Positions 1 through 11,370 are shown, counted from the first letter of the stretch. The stretch is 64,000 nt of DNA from Muscardinus avellanarius (GCA_963383645.1 OY726560.1:68015023-68079022); one strand, 5' to 3'. Numbers and translations are program-made. Notes: generated by a model not told the origin, from the letters alone.

Positions 1-525
1 TCCTCTTATAAAGTATACAATATGTTATTACTAATTATAGTTACATTGTTATACACTATCTACAGAATTCATTTTTCTGGGCATAACTATACTTTTTACC
101 ACTTGACCAATATCACCACACACATCCTCCATGTGCAGACTCTGGTAACTCCCATTCTACCCTGTTCTTCTATTGAATTGGCTATTTTAGACTCCACATA
201 TGGGCAAGTGTTTCATGCAGTGCTTGTCTTTCTATGTTTGGCTTATTTCACTTAGCATAATATCTCCACATTCATTCATACTGTTTCAAATGACAGAACT
301 TTCTTCTTTGTTAAAGCTGCATGATATTCTCATTGTATATTGTCTCTTCCTCTCTTTCTCTCTCTCTGTCTCTGTGTATGTATGTGTGTGTATGTATTTA
401 TGTAACTTCAATGAAAAATGAGAATGCAAATATCTGTTCAAGATTTTGACTTAATATCTTTGGATCTGTACTAATATATAGGCTTTCTGGATCACAAGGA
501 GGTGGTACTTCTGATGGGAATACTG
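1..525 (-). mobile_element. Old L1 3' end (minus), cut by window edge
   Basis: Read on the minus strand this is the end of ORF2 plus the 3' UTR of an older mammalian L1. The stretch around 60-310 matches the familiar run of motifs (cattcatac-tgtttcaaatgac, ttatttcacttagcataat) and 420-520 continues upstream into ORF2. A TC/TG-rich simple tract at about 345-395 lies inside it. It is heavily decayed and has no useful open frame. The family (an L1M-type) is from memory of the consensus, not from an alignment. Confidence 0.7.
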
Positions 526-1225
526 CATTAGCATGGCATCTGGGCAGCTGAATCCACTTGGGCCATTCTTGGTTCTGGGACTGCTGGGTTCTTTGTGTTC
601 TCATTTGGGGAGCTCATGGCAGAGGGGATTCCTCTTGGGGTTGAACTGTGTCAGACTGTTTAATGGGAGGACACCGGTCACATGCTTCCTATCTTTCTTA
701 TGTTCTTGTCCTTAGTATTTGTGTTCCACAGGGCTACTGTAACTCTTCATTTTGTACTGAGTTCTCCTAGAGCTATTTTTTAATCAGTGGCTAGTGGTTT
801 GTTGTTTTTGTGGAGAGACAATCATTAGCATCTTTCAGTCAGTCATCTTGCTGCCATCACCTCTCTGTTCACTAGCAATTTTTACATAGTTCTTTTGAGC
901 AAAGGGAACTCATTGTAGATTCGATTTCTCAGCCTCCTGGCTTTATGACGTTATGATTTTCCAAGCTCTAGTCCTTTTGTCTGGGGCAGCATGGCTGAAG
1001 CATTTGGTTCTGCAGAGCAGCCAGTGCACATCAGCATCTCTGAATGAAGCGCAGTGAGCTAGGCGATCCTCGTCTGATTGCTTTTCATCTATCTTTCACT
1101 GTTAGTCCGTGAATCTCTGTACTTTATTTGATTAATTTTCTTGAAAAATGATTAACAAAGTAGTTATGTCAAAGGAAAACATAAGAAAGTAGAGATAACT
1201 AAAGTATAAACAATTAATATAAACA
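526..1225. other. Unassigned, gene-free stretch
   Basis: I recognise no gene or repeat here. The part at 540-870 has the feel of a further old LINE piece (it ends in a ccatcttgctgccatc-like run) but I cannot name it. No splice-bounded open frame is evident. Confidence 0.35.
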
Positions 1226-1227
1226 AG

Positions 1228-1403
1228 ACCACGTTTATACTCCCAGTACTTGGGAGCCTGAAACAAGAGAATTGCAGGTTCGCAGTCAACCTCAGCAACC
1301 TCAACTTAGTGAGACCCTGTGTCAAAATATAGAATAAAATAGGGCTGGGTGTAGCTGGAGGCATAATGCCTCTGGGTTCAATCCCCAGTACTGAAATAAA
1401 AAT

Positions 1404-1408
<5 letters not shown>
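1228..1408 (+). mobile_element. B1-dID SINE, plus strand
   Basis: It has the left B1-like half (cccagtacttgggagcctga, then a gtgagaccctg box) followed by the ID-like half (gggctgggtgtagctgg, then ggttcaatccccagtac). The 5' end is worn. Its A-rich tail has turned into the microsatellite that follows. Confidence 0.88.
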
Positions 1409-1502
<94 letters not shown>

Positions 1503-1566
1503 AGAAGAAGAAGAAGAAGAAGAAGAAGAAGAAGAAGAAGAAGAAGAAGAAGAAGAAGAAGAAGAT
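1408..1566 (+). repeat. Compound microsatellite (CA)n-(GA)n-(GAA)n
   Basis: About 20 CA units (1408-1448) are followed by about 22 GA units (1451-1495) and then about 22 GAA/AAG units (1500-1565). The second and third blocks together form over 110 bases of nearly pure purine on the plus strand. The array sits exactly at the 3' tail of the preceding SINE. Confidence 0.97.
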
Positions 1567-1590
1567 ATGGAGAGAGAGAGCTGTCAAACT

Positions 1591-2075
1591 TGTATTTATA
1601 AATTTATTTATTTTTAAATTTTTATTGGTGCATTGTATTTATACATCATAATGGGGTAAAAAACTTGTGTAGTCATAAATGCACACATCACCCAGTCAGC
1701 CCCCACCCAGTCCTCACCCCACTCCCTCCCATGCTTGGCTTAGTGGTTGACTACGATATGAATAAGTACATCGTAAAGTACATCATGTGCTTTAAAGACT
1801 TTTCCTCTCTCCTCCTTCCATCCCCACAGTTAGGTTGCCTTATTTGCTCTTCTATAGGATCTCCTTTTCCACCTGGAGTTCCTCCTATGACCCCTTTCAC
1901 CTTAGCTTTCACATATTAGGGAAAGCATCAATTCCTGATTTCTTACTTTTTGTGACTTACTAATCTTGCTTAGCGTAGTGTCCTTAGCATAAGTTCCATC
2001 CATTGCCCTGTAAATGCTGTAATTGTGGGGTTTTTTTATGGCTGAGTAAAATTCCATTCTGTATTTATAAATTTA
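1591..2075 (-). mobile_element. 5'-truncated L1 3' end with TSD (minus)
   Basis: The body at 1607-2060 is the L1 3' UTR and the very end of ORF2 in reverse: polyT, the attggtgcattgta box, the cagtcagcccccacccag run and the cttggcttagtggttgac box. All are shared with several other L1 ends in this window. It is bracketed by a 15-base direct repeat, gtatttataaattta, at 1592-1606 and 2061-2075. That is the target site duplication expected of L1 insertion. Confidence 0.9.
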
Positions 2076-2076
2076 A

Positions 2077-3698
2077 CAGGCAAGATATAGTCTGACGTTG
2101 TTGCGTCTTCGTTCCTCGTCTTCGGGGGCTGACTAAAGAAACAGAGTAGAGAAATAGAACCCACTATCTCAATAAGAGAATATTCTAAAAAATAAGGAGG
2201 TGGGACTGATAAAGGAAGGAACTAAAGGGTCACTACAGTTTAAAGTGTTTATTTTTATTTTTACTCGTTTTTAATAGAGAAATTTGGGATAGTAAAGAGA
2301 ACTGGCAATGAGGATTCTGCAACAAGTCTTTCCTTCTTTCTACCTCTGCTCCAAATCAAGGGCATTATTTTGCATGGAAGATTTAGATTCTACTACTCTC
2401 AAGGATTTTGGAGTCATATCTTCAGTGTGTCTATGCAATGAAATAAAACGAGAGGAGGAAGGCTTGGTTTTCTAGGGGATGCACAGATTTACCACTGTTT
2501 TCTATACATCTTCGCTTGATGATGAAGTACCTTAGAATAAACAACTAAAGATCCCTGCCCATACTCACTGTTCAGGGTACACCAAACATTTTCGCTGTCT
2601 TCCCTACTCATGGCTCTCTCCCACATACCCCTTTTACTTGACCACATAATAACTGTTGGAAAATCAGCTTTTCTCTCAATTTTCTTTTAATTCTTTGCTT
2701 CTCTCTTCACTTCATTAGAGTAACTGGCTGCACTTTAAGGCCTTACATGTGTTTTACTGTTGTGCATCAATCTCTATTTGCCCCGAACAATACTGCTCAA
2801 GTAGCTGTGTAAAGGGCCTCTGACTTTACTAATGGTGAAGCTGGACAAACAGACTTAAAAAGTTAAAAGTTTCATTCAGAAAATTAAATTTCTGAGGACC
2901 ATTCTATAGGGTGTTTGGACTCAACAGATAGTGACCATGGAAAAGTTTCATATAATCAAATAATCAGTATAGATAAGCTAGAAAATTTAGTATCAACCTA
3001 GGACAGAAAAAAAAAAAGGATCTTAAAAGCCACTGACGTTTTTTTCCAGTGCCCATTGGAATTAAATAGAAGAAACATCTGCGGACAATTTACAAGGGTG
3101 ATAATATGGCAGCCCTGAACTATTTTTCACACTTGCCCAGGCAGCATGGGGCTTTTATCTCTCTAAGTAACCAGTATGCATCCCGTTGAGCTGTTGCTTT
3201 GAAAGTGGTCTCTGTTCTGCTGATAGCTTTGTGTTCTCCTCTATTTCAGTGTAATTAATACGCTCAATATAAATAGCTAAATCTTCAAAAAGATTTGCCT
3301 GACTTGCAACCGCTACATTTCCAATTACACACTAAATTAGGCACATAATTGAACACGAACACTAGCATTTTCCAACAGGTGGTGAATAAGTGATTTCCAT
3401 CTATCAGCCTAGCAACAGCTCTCTGGCCAAATCATCACTCCGTCTTAGGTTTCTTCTAACAGAGCAAGTGTTTTTTAGCCAATTTTAAAAAATTCTTCTT
3501 TTAATGGAAAGAGTTAGAAGAATGAAGTATCTAATTCCATTTCAAGATTGCAAAGCACAGCAAGAGTTAGTATTTTCCTGTGTGAAGCTGGGAGATAAGT
3601 GACATTTTGTGTGTTTTGTGGAATTATATCAAACTATGCCCATCTAAGTAAATCTAAGTTAGATTTAAAGATTTTTTTGAGACAATTAATTTTGATTA
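2077..3698. other. Unique DNA, no gene seen
   Basis: There are no recognisable repeats and no credible coding frame. A small cluster of CpGs sits at 2090-2130 in an otherwise CpG-poor setting. The part at 3000-3440 looks like slowly evolving sequence and is listed separately. Confidence 0.4.
3000..3440. promoter_or_regulatory. Candidate conserved non-coding element
   Basis: This is repeat-free DNA of balanced composition, without decay marks such as poly-A tails or LINE pieces, and with homeodomain-type TAATTA/CAATTA cores (for example near 3253 and 3325). The call rests on appearance only; conservation was not measured. Confidence 0.25.
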
Positions 3699-3702
3699 GA
3701 TT

Positions 3703-3893
3703 TTTTGTGGTCCTGGGGATTGAACCCAGGAGCATTCTACCTCTGAGCTGTATTTCCAGCCCTTTTTTATTTCTTTCTTTTGAAACAGTGTCTGACTACG
3801 TTGCAGAGGGCCTCACTAAGTAGCTGGGGCTGGCCGTGAACCTGTGATGCTCCTGCCTCAACCTCCCACATGCTGGGATTACAAGAGTAACTG
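3703..3893 (-). mobile_element. B1-dID SINE, minus strand
   Basis: The ID half comes first in reverse (gtcctggggattgaaccca), followed by the B1 half (gctgggattacaag). The terminal caccacgcccggc box of the B1 end is missing or eroded. Confidence 0.88.
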
Positions 3894-4107
3894 GATTTTG
3901 AAAAACTGTTATCGTGCTTTTATTTTTCTTTTGATCATCTGATTTTTGAGTATTATTTTGGGATATAAGTAAACATAAAGCTTATCTCTGTTCTGAAAAA
4001 TTAATGAATATTTGCATTTGAAATGTTATCACATCCCCCTATAAAGAAATAAAAATGAATAATTTGGTTTAAGAGGGTGTCAGGATAAAGGTAATATAGG
4101 CAGATTT

Positions 4108-4333
4108 TTTTTTCTTTTTTTTTTTTTTTTGGTGGTACTGGGGGTGGAACCCAGAGGCTTTCTACCTCCAGGCTATACTCCACACCTATTTTTTATTTTA
4201 TTTGGAAACAGGGTCTCACTAAGTTGCTGACAGCCTCACCAAGTGGCTGAAGCTGGCTTTGAATCTATGCAATCCTCCTGTCTCAGCCTCCCAAGTGTGG
4301 GGATTACAAGCATGTGCCACCATGCCCGGCACA
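4108..4333 (-). mobile_element. B1-dID SINE, minus, intermediate subtype
   Basis: A long polyT (4108-4131) leads into ggtggtactgggggtggaac and the element ends in ccaccatgcccggca. It shows some of the changes seen in the youngest subfamily of this window (ggtggtactgggg, cctattttttattttatttgg) but keeps the older full ID half. Confidence 0.92.
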
Positions 4334-5151
4334 GGCAGATTTTAATAACTGGAGCATATGTCAACAGGATTCCTGAGAGTAATTTACCTGCTTTTATAAA
4401 TGTTTGTTAGATCATATATAGCCAAACTGAAAATTTAACTAGATACAAATATCTTTCTGATTATCATCAATTAAATTTGGAGAAGGGTGCTAAATCCTAA
4501 AGTATTTTCACTGATTGAATATCAAGGCATTATATAATCCACTTGCATAATATGCTATTCAGGGGCAGCCCAAAGCAAGCAGAGGGCAAAGTCTCTGGCA
4601 TATCTAGTTATATTTTACAAGGAATATCTAATGAGAAGGGTATGGAAGTTTATAACCTTGGGTTGAAAAAGCAAAGTCTATGTATTTTAACAGTTCCGGA
4701 GTTTAATAAACACCCTCTACTTACATTATTTTTACTAACTTGATAAGATGGAAGGAAGAAGAATAAAATCCAACATGTAGGGCTGAGTGGTGAAGTTGAT
4801 TTGGTAGCCCGAGATGAGAAACCTGAAGCTACCATAGTGATCCCTCAGCAAGAACTGGCCATTGAATCTGTAGACATAACTTGCTTTCTCTTAGACTGTG
4901 AGATAAAGTGGGGGCAATCGTCTTCTCCATAGCTTGACTATATGTTACAATGAACAGTTTCTTTTTTCCCTTCCACACACAAAAAAAAACTGTTAGAAAG
5001 ATATGTAATATGATTTCTGAGATCTGTTTTTGCTTCCTCAAGTTTTTACACCCAGCAGATGACTGTGAGGTTTCTGGCAATCAAGTTAATAGGACTTCAT
5101 TTATAGGTTAACAAAATGAAGTAAAATGATACTTATAATTATGTATTCACA
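4334..5151. other. Unique DNA, no gene seen
   Basis: No repeat or credible coding frame is recognised. Short open frames here are what chance gives. Confidence 0.4.
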
Positions 5152-5339
5152 GCCAGGCATGGTGACACACACTTGTAATCCAAATGCTTAGGGGGCAGAG
5201 GGAAAAGGATTGCAGGTTCAAGACCAGTCTCATAGTGTCATAGTGAGACTCTCATCAACCCAGCAAGACACTGTTTCAAAATTAAAAAATCAGGCTAGGG
5301 GTGTAGCTCAGAGGTAGACTGCCCCTGTATTCAATCCCC

Positions 5340-5391
<52 letters not shown>
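5152..5391 (+). mobile_element. B1-dID SINE with (AC)n tail, plus
   Basis: It runs from agccaggcatggtgac through ggtgtagctcagaggtag to caatccccagtaac. The tail is replaced by about 24 AC units (5344-5391). Confidence 0.93.
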
Positions 5392-5393
<2 letters not shown>

Positions 5394-5966
5394 ATGTAGT
5401 CACTCAAATAAACCATGAACATAATATTTGTTATAATTAAATAAAAGTAAGCCTTTAGAAGGGGACATGACCCAAAACCCATCATATTCTGATTCACTGA
5501 TAATCAAATCTGGGTCTATATAAGGACCATGACAAAATGAATCGATTATGGATGTACTAATATGGGAAGCCCAGTGGGTAAAGCAAAATAACTGCAACAA
5601 CAGGAGAAGAAAAATTTTTTTTTCTAAAAATTAAAAATGTAATGATATTTTAAAATAAAAAAGGGAGCTGCTAGAGTGCATAACAGTACCTTATTCCCCT
5701 AGGGAGCATTTTTTTGGGGGGGAAGCAAGAGTCTTCCATTCAAGCCCAAGCTTTGACATTTATCTAGTGTAAAAAAGGGGAAAATTATTCGAGCTGGGAG
5801 GTCCCAGGCACATTACCTGACAACATAACAAAACTGTATGTAAGGGGTCAATGATGGTGGCTTTATGAAATCCTTATGATTTTGTGGCCATTATTCTTTT
5901 AGACCAAGACATCTTCTCCAGTGACTTATGTGTCACCAGATTTAGGCATCCTGCCCTCTACCCCCC
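5392..5966. other. Unique DNA, no gene seen
   Basis: AT-rich, with no recognisable repeat or gene. Confidence 0.35.
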
Positions 5967-6339
5967 ACTATAGTTTTTGGGTCTTGAATGTCTCCTAAAG
6001 ACGCATGCGTTAAAGGGGTGGGCCCCAGGGCGACGCTCTGGGGGAGTGGATGTTTTGAGTGGTGGAGCCTGGTGGAAGGTGCTTAGTTCATTGGAAGTGT
6101 AGCCCCCAAAAAGATTGTGAGAGCCTGTCCTCTTCTTTCTTTTTGCTTTGCTGTCAGAAGGTAAGGAGTTTTGCTCTTTCGCACACTGCCATGATGATGT
6201 GTTGCTCTGCCACAGACCAAAGAAACACAAAGTCAATTAGCCATGCACTAGAACCTCTAAAACTGTGAGTCAAATAAATTTTTTTTGTTTACAATTTAAT
6301 TATCTTGGGTATTTTGTTACAGTGGTGAAAGTGAACACA
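5967..6339 (+). mobile_element. MaLR-like LTR, plus strand
   Basis: It begins with a gtcttgaatgtctcc-like start. It carries a ggtggagcctggtggaaggtg core, a ccatgatgatgtg run and an aaactgtgagtcaaataaa polyadenylation region, and ends in attttgttacagtggtgaaag. This is the standard order of motifs in old mammalian MaLR-type LTRs. There is no internal region beside it, so it is a solo LTR. The exact family is not determined. Confidence 0.7.
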
Positions 6340-6529
6340 CCTTCTCATCTAGAACTACAAACTGCTGACAATTAAGAATTGTAGAACGTCAGGAGATAGT
6401 GATTTATATGAAGTAGAGCACAATTTGAGAAAAGAAGAAATATGTTTTTAACTAGAATATGCTTTTAACCTTTAGGATTCTTTCTCCTATCAAATGGAAA
6501 TAGCATCTGTTGTAACAAGAGATATTTCT

Positions 6530-6763
6530 TTCTTTCTTTTTTTTTTTTTTTTTTGCATTACGGGGGATGGAACCCAGGGACATTCTACCTCCGAGCTACA
6601 TCCCAAGCCTTATTTTCTTTTTTTAAATTCTTTATTTTGAAATCAGGTCTCACTGAGTTGCAAAGGGCCTCACTAAGTAGCTGAGGCTGTCCTCGAATCA
6701 CGATCCTCTGGTCTCAGCCTCCCAAATTCCAGGAATACAAGTGTGTGCCACCACGCCCGGCTA
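6530..6763 (-). mobile_element. B1-dID SINE, minus strand
   Basis: PolyT, then an ID half with gggggatggaacccaggg, then a B1 half ending in ccaccacgcccggct. It is well preserved. The sequence just after it repeats the words before the polyT (acaagagatatttct at about 6519-6533 and 6764-6778), which is its target site duplication. Confidence 0.93.
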
Positions 6764-7107
6764 ACAAGAGATATTTCTATGTCCCAAGTACATTCTGTAC
6801 ATGTCTCTGCTATATATAATATTTTCTACCTGGTCCATTTTCTGAGATGTCATTTTGAGCGACCTGCACGCCAGGGACTGCATTCTGTTATGTTCATATG
6901 CTCTGATCATTAAGAGTTTATGAACATATTTCCATCCACTCTTTCACTGATGAACATGTTTCCTTATCTGTTCTATCTCCAGATACAGAACCAGACATCA
7001 GAAGAATATAGGGCTTGAAATAACTAGGAATGTAATGAATCTAGATTGTTACTCCACAGCAGCCTCACCTCTATGTTGATAGGCAGAGCAAGCCTGCGTG
7101 CTATTAT

Positions 7108-7114
7108 ACACACA

Positions 7115-7158
<44 letters not shown>
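7108..7158 (+). repeat. (CA)n microsatellite
   Basis: About 22 CA units with a short TA-rich end. It is not attached to a SINE I can see. Confidence 0.95.
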
Positions 7159-7159
<1 letters not shown>

Positions 7160-7301
7160 CTGTGTATATTTTAAAAAGCAACATTTAAAAATTAGGCATT
7201 ATGTTTCTTTTCTATGTGATAGTGATACTTATTATTTTAAATTAATTAACTCTTAATAATTTTTCATTTTTACTTTGAAATCTGGGAATTTGTAGCACTT
7301 T

Positions 7302-7490
7302 TAAAAAATTATGGTAATGGGGATTGAATCTAAGAGCATTTTACCTCTGAATTATACCCCCTGGTCTGTTTTACTTTTTATTGTGGAACAAGCTCTCATT
7401 AAGTTGCAGAGGATGGACTGGGACTTGCAATCCTCATGTCTCAGCCTCCCAAACGCTGGAATTATTGGCGTATGCCACTGCGCCTGGCAG
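7302..7490 (-). mobile_element. B1-dID SINE, minus, diverged
   Basis: The order atggggattgaatc, cttgcaatcctcatgtctca, then ccactgcgcctggca marks both halves. Several changes from the other copies indicate age. Confidence 0.85.
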
Positions 7491-9588
7491 GTATTATTTT
7501 TCTTTCTAATTTCTTTATTTTGCTTTCTTCTTGTATCCAGAGAAAAAAGTGAAATAAGCGAAGTAGTCGTGGTACTTTCCATATACCAACATTTCATAAG
7601 GTTCTCACCAACTTTCATTTGCTGTGGGTCTTCCCCACCAGGGTTTCCATTGATAAATGAATATATTTAGGATTTACTACTCCTGGAGGGATTTGTATCT
7701 TAATTGGAATCTTATAAAAATTTCAATGCCAGCAAAGCCCTAAGAAATAACATTCTAATGGGGATGTTGAAAACATATCTCAAATTTACATGTCCTGGAT
7801 TAGTTCAAATATCTTATCATAGATCAGTCTAAATATTTTTTCTTTTAAATTTTTTTCAGTAAGAAGGACCAATTAAAAATTCTTCCAAATATAATTGAAT
7901 TTTTCAAGTCTTGTCATATACAAATGAGCAAATAAAAAATTCTTATCAGATTTCGCTTGTATGTTAGCTTAGAAATAAGGTCCAAGTAATTCTAACAGCT
8001 CTTTTTACAGATATGCTTGGAAAGAGGGGTTCCTGGTCCTTCTCAAATCACACATGGGGAAGACAGGACAGCTTTGGCCCTGTGGACATTTGGCAGCCTT
8101 CAATTATTTTCTGATTGGCAAAGATTTTACTTTACTCAGTTAGCTACATTACTTTTTAAAAGGATTTTGTTCGTTTTATTTTATTTATTTTTTATTTTAT
8201 TTTTTTTAAGTGACAAAATAACTGACACCCAAGTACTGCACTCTACAGTGAGTGCAGGAGCCTCATAATTAAGGACTGAGCAAGAAAGAGTCTATGCTAA
8301 ATTTATCTGGAGCCTACCTGCTAAACTGCCCACTGGAGTAATTACCATAAGTGTGTAAGCCACAGTCCCTGCCATCGTGCTCAGAGGTAAACTGGCTCTT
8401 GCCCTGTCTAATTTGTACTGGAGTATTCAGACTGTGATTGAGAGTGATTACAGGACACATAATTACCACTGATGACTGACAATTGTAGATTATGGACAAT
8501 GGATGATTAAAATATAATTAATGAGCTAATTAAGATGTCAGCAACAGAAATGTTTTGTTAATTCAATGACAGTTAATGCAGCCTTGGTCCTAACACATTT
8601 TAATTCTTAATGGAGAAACACTGATCTTTAATGGCTAATATCTCTGTTTTATGACAGGTTCTCAATCATCCTTAAAGGAAGCTGGTCTCTGACATTTAGC
8701 ATGAGTCACTCAACAGACACAAGCATAGGAGCAGAAAATGTCTCATCAGCAGATGTATAGTTCAAGGAACGTTTCTCAGTTTCATAGTTGACATCTTTTT
8801 TTTTGGGGGGGAGGTAGTTCACTTTTAATAACTGCGTATTCCATAAAGTGTTTGCATGCTATTTCCCAAGTGTATATGGGCAATAGGTTTGGAAAACCCA
8901 ATAATCTGCTCACTAGTAATACTCTACAGTATTTTGCAAATGCAACTAAGTTCCCACTGTTTAGAACTCCCTGACATCAATTCTCTGAGAATAGGTTGGA
9001 AAAACTCAAAGAGATAGTGATGATGGACGAGAAAGTTGTAAAAGAGAAGGATACTAGTACTCATCTTGTCTCTGCTCCCACAAAAGAGGAGCAGCAGACA
9101 TGGATTTTTTTCCATATACAAGTCTTATTTTTGACCTGCAGTCTCTTAAGGGGTCTGTGGCATGCTCTGAGCAGGTGGGAATATGTATTTTATTCAACAA
9201 CTGGTTGTTTCCACATACTAAATGCTTGGAATTATTCAAATACACAAAGTTGATAATCATTATAGCTGTAAAAAAGAAAGTTCTGTACCAAATTGTAAAA
9301 GTTATACTGAAGTAATTAGAGAAAAAATATTTCATGTTCTCCTGCACATGTATGTATGTGGGTGAGGAATGACCACAAATATTTTCAAGTAAAAATGATT
9401 GGTGGATTTTCTCATGGTAGCTTTAGTTTTAGTATGTATTGATTAAAAATGAATAAAAACTATCATAAACTTGATAAGGCTTTAAATAATTTATCATATT
9501 AATAAATCATTCCATCTCTCTCTATATGTAAATAGTCACATCACTGATATGTACAGATATTTATATTTGTAAGCCATATATAGTCTAG
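7491..9588. other. Unique DNA with a candidate enhancer
   Basis: No gene or recognised repeat is seen over about 2.1 kb. The segment at 8262-8640 stands out and is listed separately. Small open frames around 8017-8268 and 8924-9347 have no features of genes. Confidence 0.45.
8262..8640. promoter_or_regulatory. Candidate conserved enhancer, TAATTA cluster
   Basis: Five TAATTA palindromes occur at 8266, 8339, 8460, 8515 and 8527, with further ATTA/TTAAT half-sites (for example tcaatgacagttaatgc). TAATTA is the core bound by many homeodomain proteins. The block has no repeat-derived sequence and no open frame. Clustering of such sites in repeat-free DNA is typical of conserved developmental enhancers, but conservation could not be tested here. 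Confidence 0.45.
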
Positions 9589-10004
9589 TGTCATGGTTGG
9601 ATACAGAATGGCCCCTTGGCTTATAAATTGGTTTTTGAAGCTGATGTAATTGAGTCATAAGGGTTGTAATCCCAGAAGTGGATTAATCCACTGTAATGGG
9701 TTTACCTGGGTGCCACCTGGTAGGCCAGTAGGGTGTGGCTGGAGGTGGGTCCCTGGGGTGCAGCTTTGGGGATATGTAAAGAGGTCCTTCTTTTCTTGCT
9801 GGTTCTTTTGCTTCTGGCCTCCATGATGCGAGGATCACAGCCCATGTGTTCTCCCTCTCTCTAGCTCCAGCTGCCATGCCCTGAGATCTGTGGTTCCCCA
9901 TCCCGCATGTTCTGAGCCCCAAACCATAAGAGAACATATTGCTTTTCCTTTAAGTTACATGAGAAGATATTTAGATTATGGCTGCAATAATGCTGACAGA
10001 TACA
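9589..10004 (+). mobile_element. MaLR provirus, 5' LTR
   Basis: It starts tgtcatggttggatacag and ends ctgacagataca. Inside are ccactgtaatgggtttac, a ggtgcagctttggggatatg promoter-like region and a ccataagagaacatattg polyadenylation-type region. It pairs with the LTR at 11567-12090 in the same orientation, with the same word order. The element is an old non-coding ERVL-MaLR copy. Confidence 0.8.
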
Positions 10005-10829
10005 ATGAATGGTACCAGAAGTGGAGCTGTTATATCTAAGTCCAACTGGGTGGATTGTGACTCTTTGGAAAGGGGTTGTGAGGGAAAACTGGAAGGGCCA
10101 GAATGCGACTACAGAGGCGGACAGTAGGGACTGTGCTCAGGAGCTTATGGATTGCAAAAGGGACTCCATGGGGAAATGGAGTAGAGGCCACGTGTGTGAC
10201 ACTTTGGCAAAGAACTTATCCCCATTTTGCCTGTCCTGAAACTTTGTGTGAGGCTGAATTTAAAGATAAGGGTCTAAATAAACTGGCAGAGAAAATATCA
10301 AAACAGCATAATATCCAAATTGCAGTATGCTGTGTTCAGCATACTGTACACCAAATTCAGTGAGTGGAAAGTAATGCAGAGATATTTTAGAGATTGGTAG
10401 TTTGGTCAGAAAGGCATGTGTAAAGCTGGGGCCCAGAGATGATGTCATGGAAGAAAGTCAGATGGCTGAAAGGAAGGAGGAAATGGTGGCCATGATGGAG
10501 GCAGCAGGTGGAGTTGGGGCCAGTGGCAGCCTGGATGGAGTGGATCCAGGGATCGTGATTAAAAATGCCTTCGCGGCAATGATTAAAGAGGGGGTGACTC
10601 TCTTTTCTGTTCGTGGTGCATCTTGAAGCCCATGTAATGCTGGTTTAGATAGAAAAAAGGAGCCATAGAGGCTTCCTCCAGATTTTAAAAGAAGACCTAA
10701 GAAGCCAGGCAACATGTAGCAGGGTTGGAATCCCTGAAAGCAGGTCAACATGGGGCACTTTGTGAAGCCAAGTTTGAAAAAAAAAAAAAAACTGAGATTT
10801 AGATACATCAGAAACATGACCTACCACAA

Positions 10830-10897
10830 GGAAAAGCTGCTAGCGGGGAGCCATGGAGCCAAGCTAGGCTCCATGGCTCCCTGCTAGCAGCTTTTCC
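10830..10897. repeat. 31-bp near-perfect inverted repeat (hairpin)
   Basis: The left arm at 10830-10860 (ggaaaagctgctagc...) is the reverse complement of the right arm at 10867-10897, with one mismatch in 31 (a G:T pair in RNA) around a 6-base loop. Each arm itself contains the palindromes gctagc and ccatgg. It sits inside an old MaLR internal region. Confidence 0.95.
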
Positions 10898-11113
10898 AGG
10901 CAGTAAACCATCCACTGCAATCAGCCAGGCCATGGGGGCTGGAGATCACTTCTCACTGCCATGAGCCCTGGATGCCAGCAGTGGAACTTTGGGATTAAAT
11001 GATTCCTTCCTTGCCGGATTTTATTACTGCTTTGGTCCCAACTCTTCTTTCGGTGGCCCTAGTCCTCCCTTTGGAAATGCAAATGTTTACACCTTGCCAT
11101 GGTATATTGGATG

Positions 11114-11114
<1 letters not shown>

Positions 11115-11164
<50 letters not shown>

Positions 11165-11370
11165 GGGTACTGGGAATTGAACCCAGAGGCATTCTACTTC
11201 CAAGATACACCTCCAGCCAGACAGATTTTGTTTCTTATTTGTAAACCATGTCTTACTAGTTTGCTGAGAGCCTCAATAAATTGCTGAAGTTGTCCTCAAA
11301 ACTGTGATTCTTCTGTCTCAGCCTTCCAAGTATGAGGAAGGATTATGGGCATGCACCACCACATCCGGCA
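11115..11370 (-). mobile_element. B1-dID SINE, minus, with (GT)n tail
   Basis: About 24 GT units (11115-11162) take the place of the polyT. They are followed by ggggtactgggaattgaacc and the B1 half ending in caccacatccggca. It is inserted in the MaLR internal region. Confidence 0.9.

Noticed and set aside
1366..1617. Low-complexity frames (poly-Val/Cys, poly-Glu, poly-Leu/Pro) over microsatellites, also at 5282-5497, 10989-11244, 11683-11961
   Set aside because: They are translations of CA, GAA and CTCCCT repeats.
7311..7670. Open frames of about 119 codons spanning a SINE (also 51503-51865 and 34985-35362)
   Set aside because: They are translations of SINE sequence plus flank, not genes.
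10458..10817. Open frames in the MaLR interior (also 10009-10363)
   Set aside because: MaLR interiors are non-coding; the frames overlap in several phases and show no retroviral domain.
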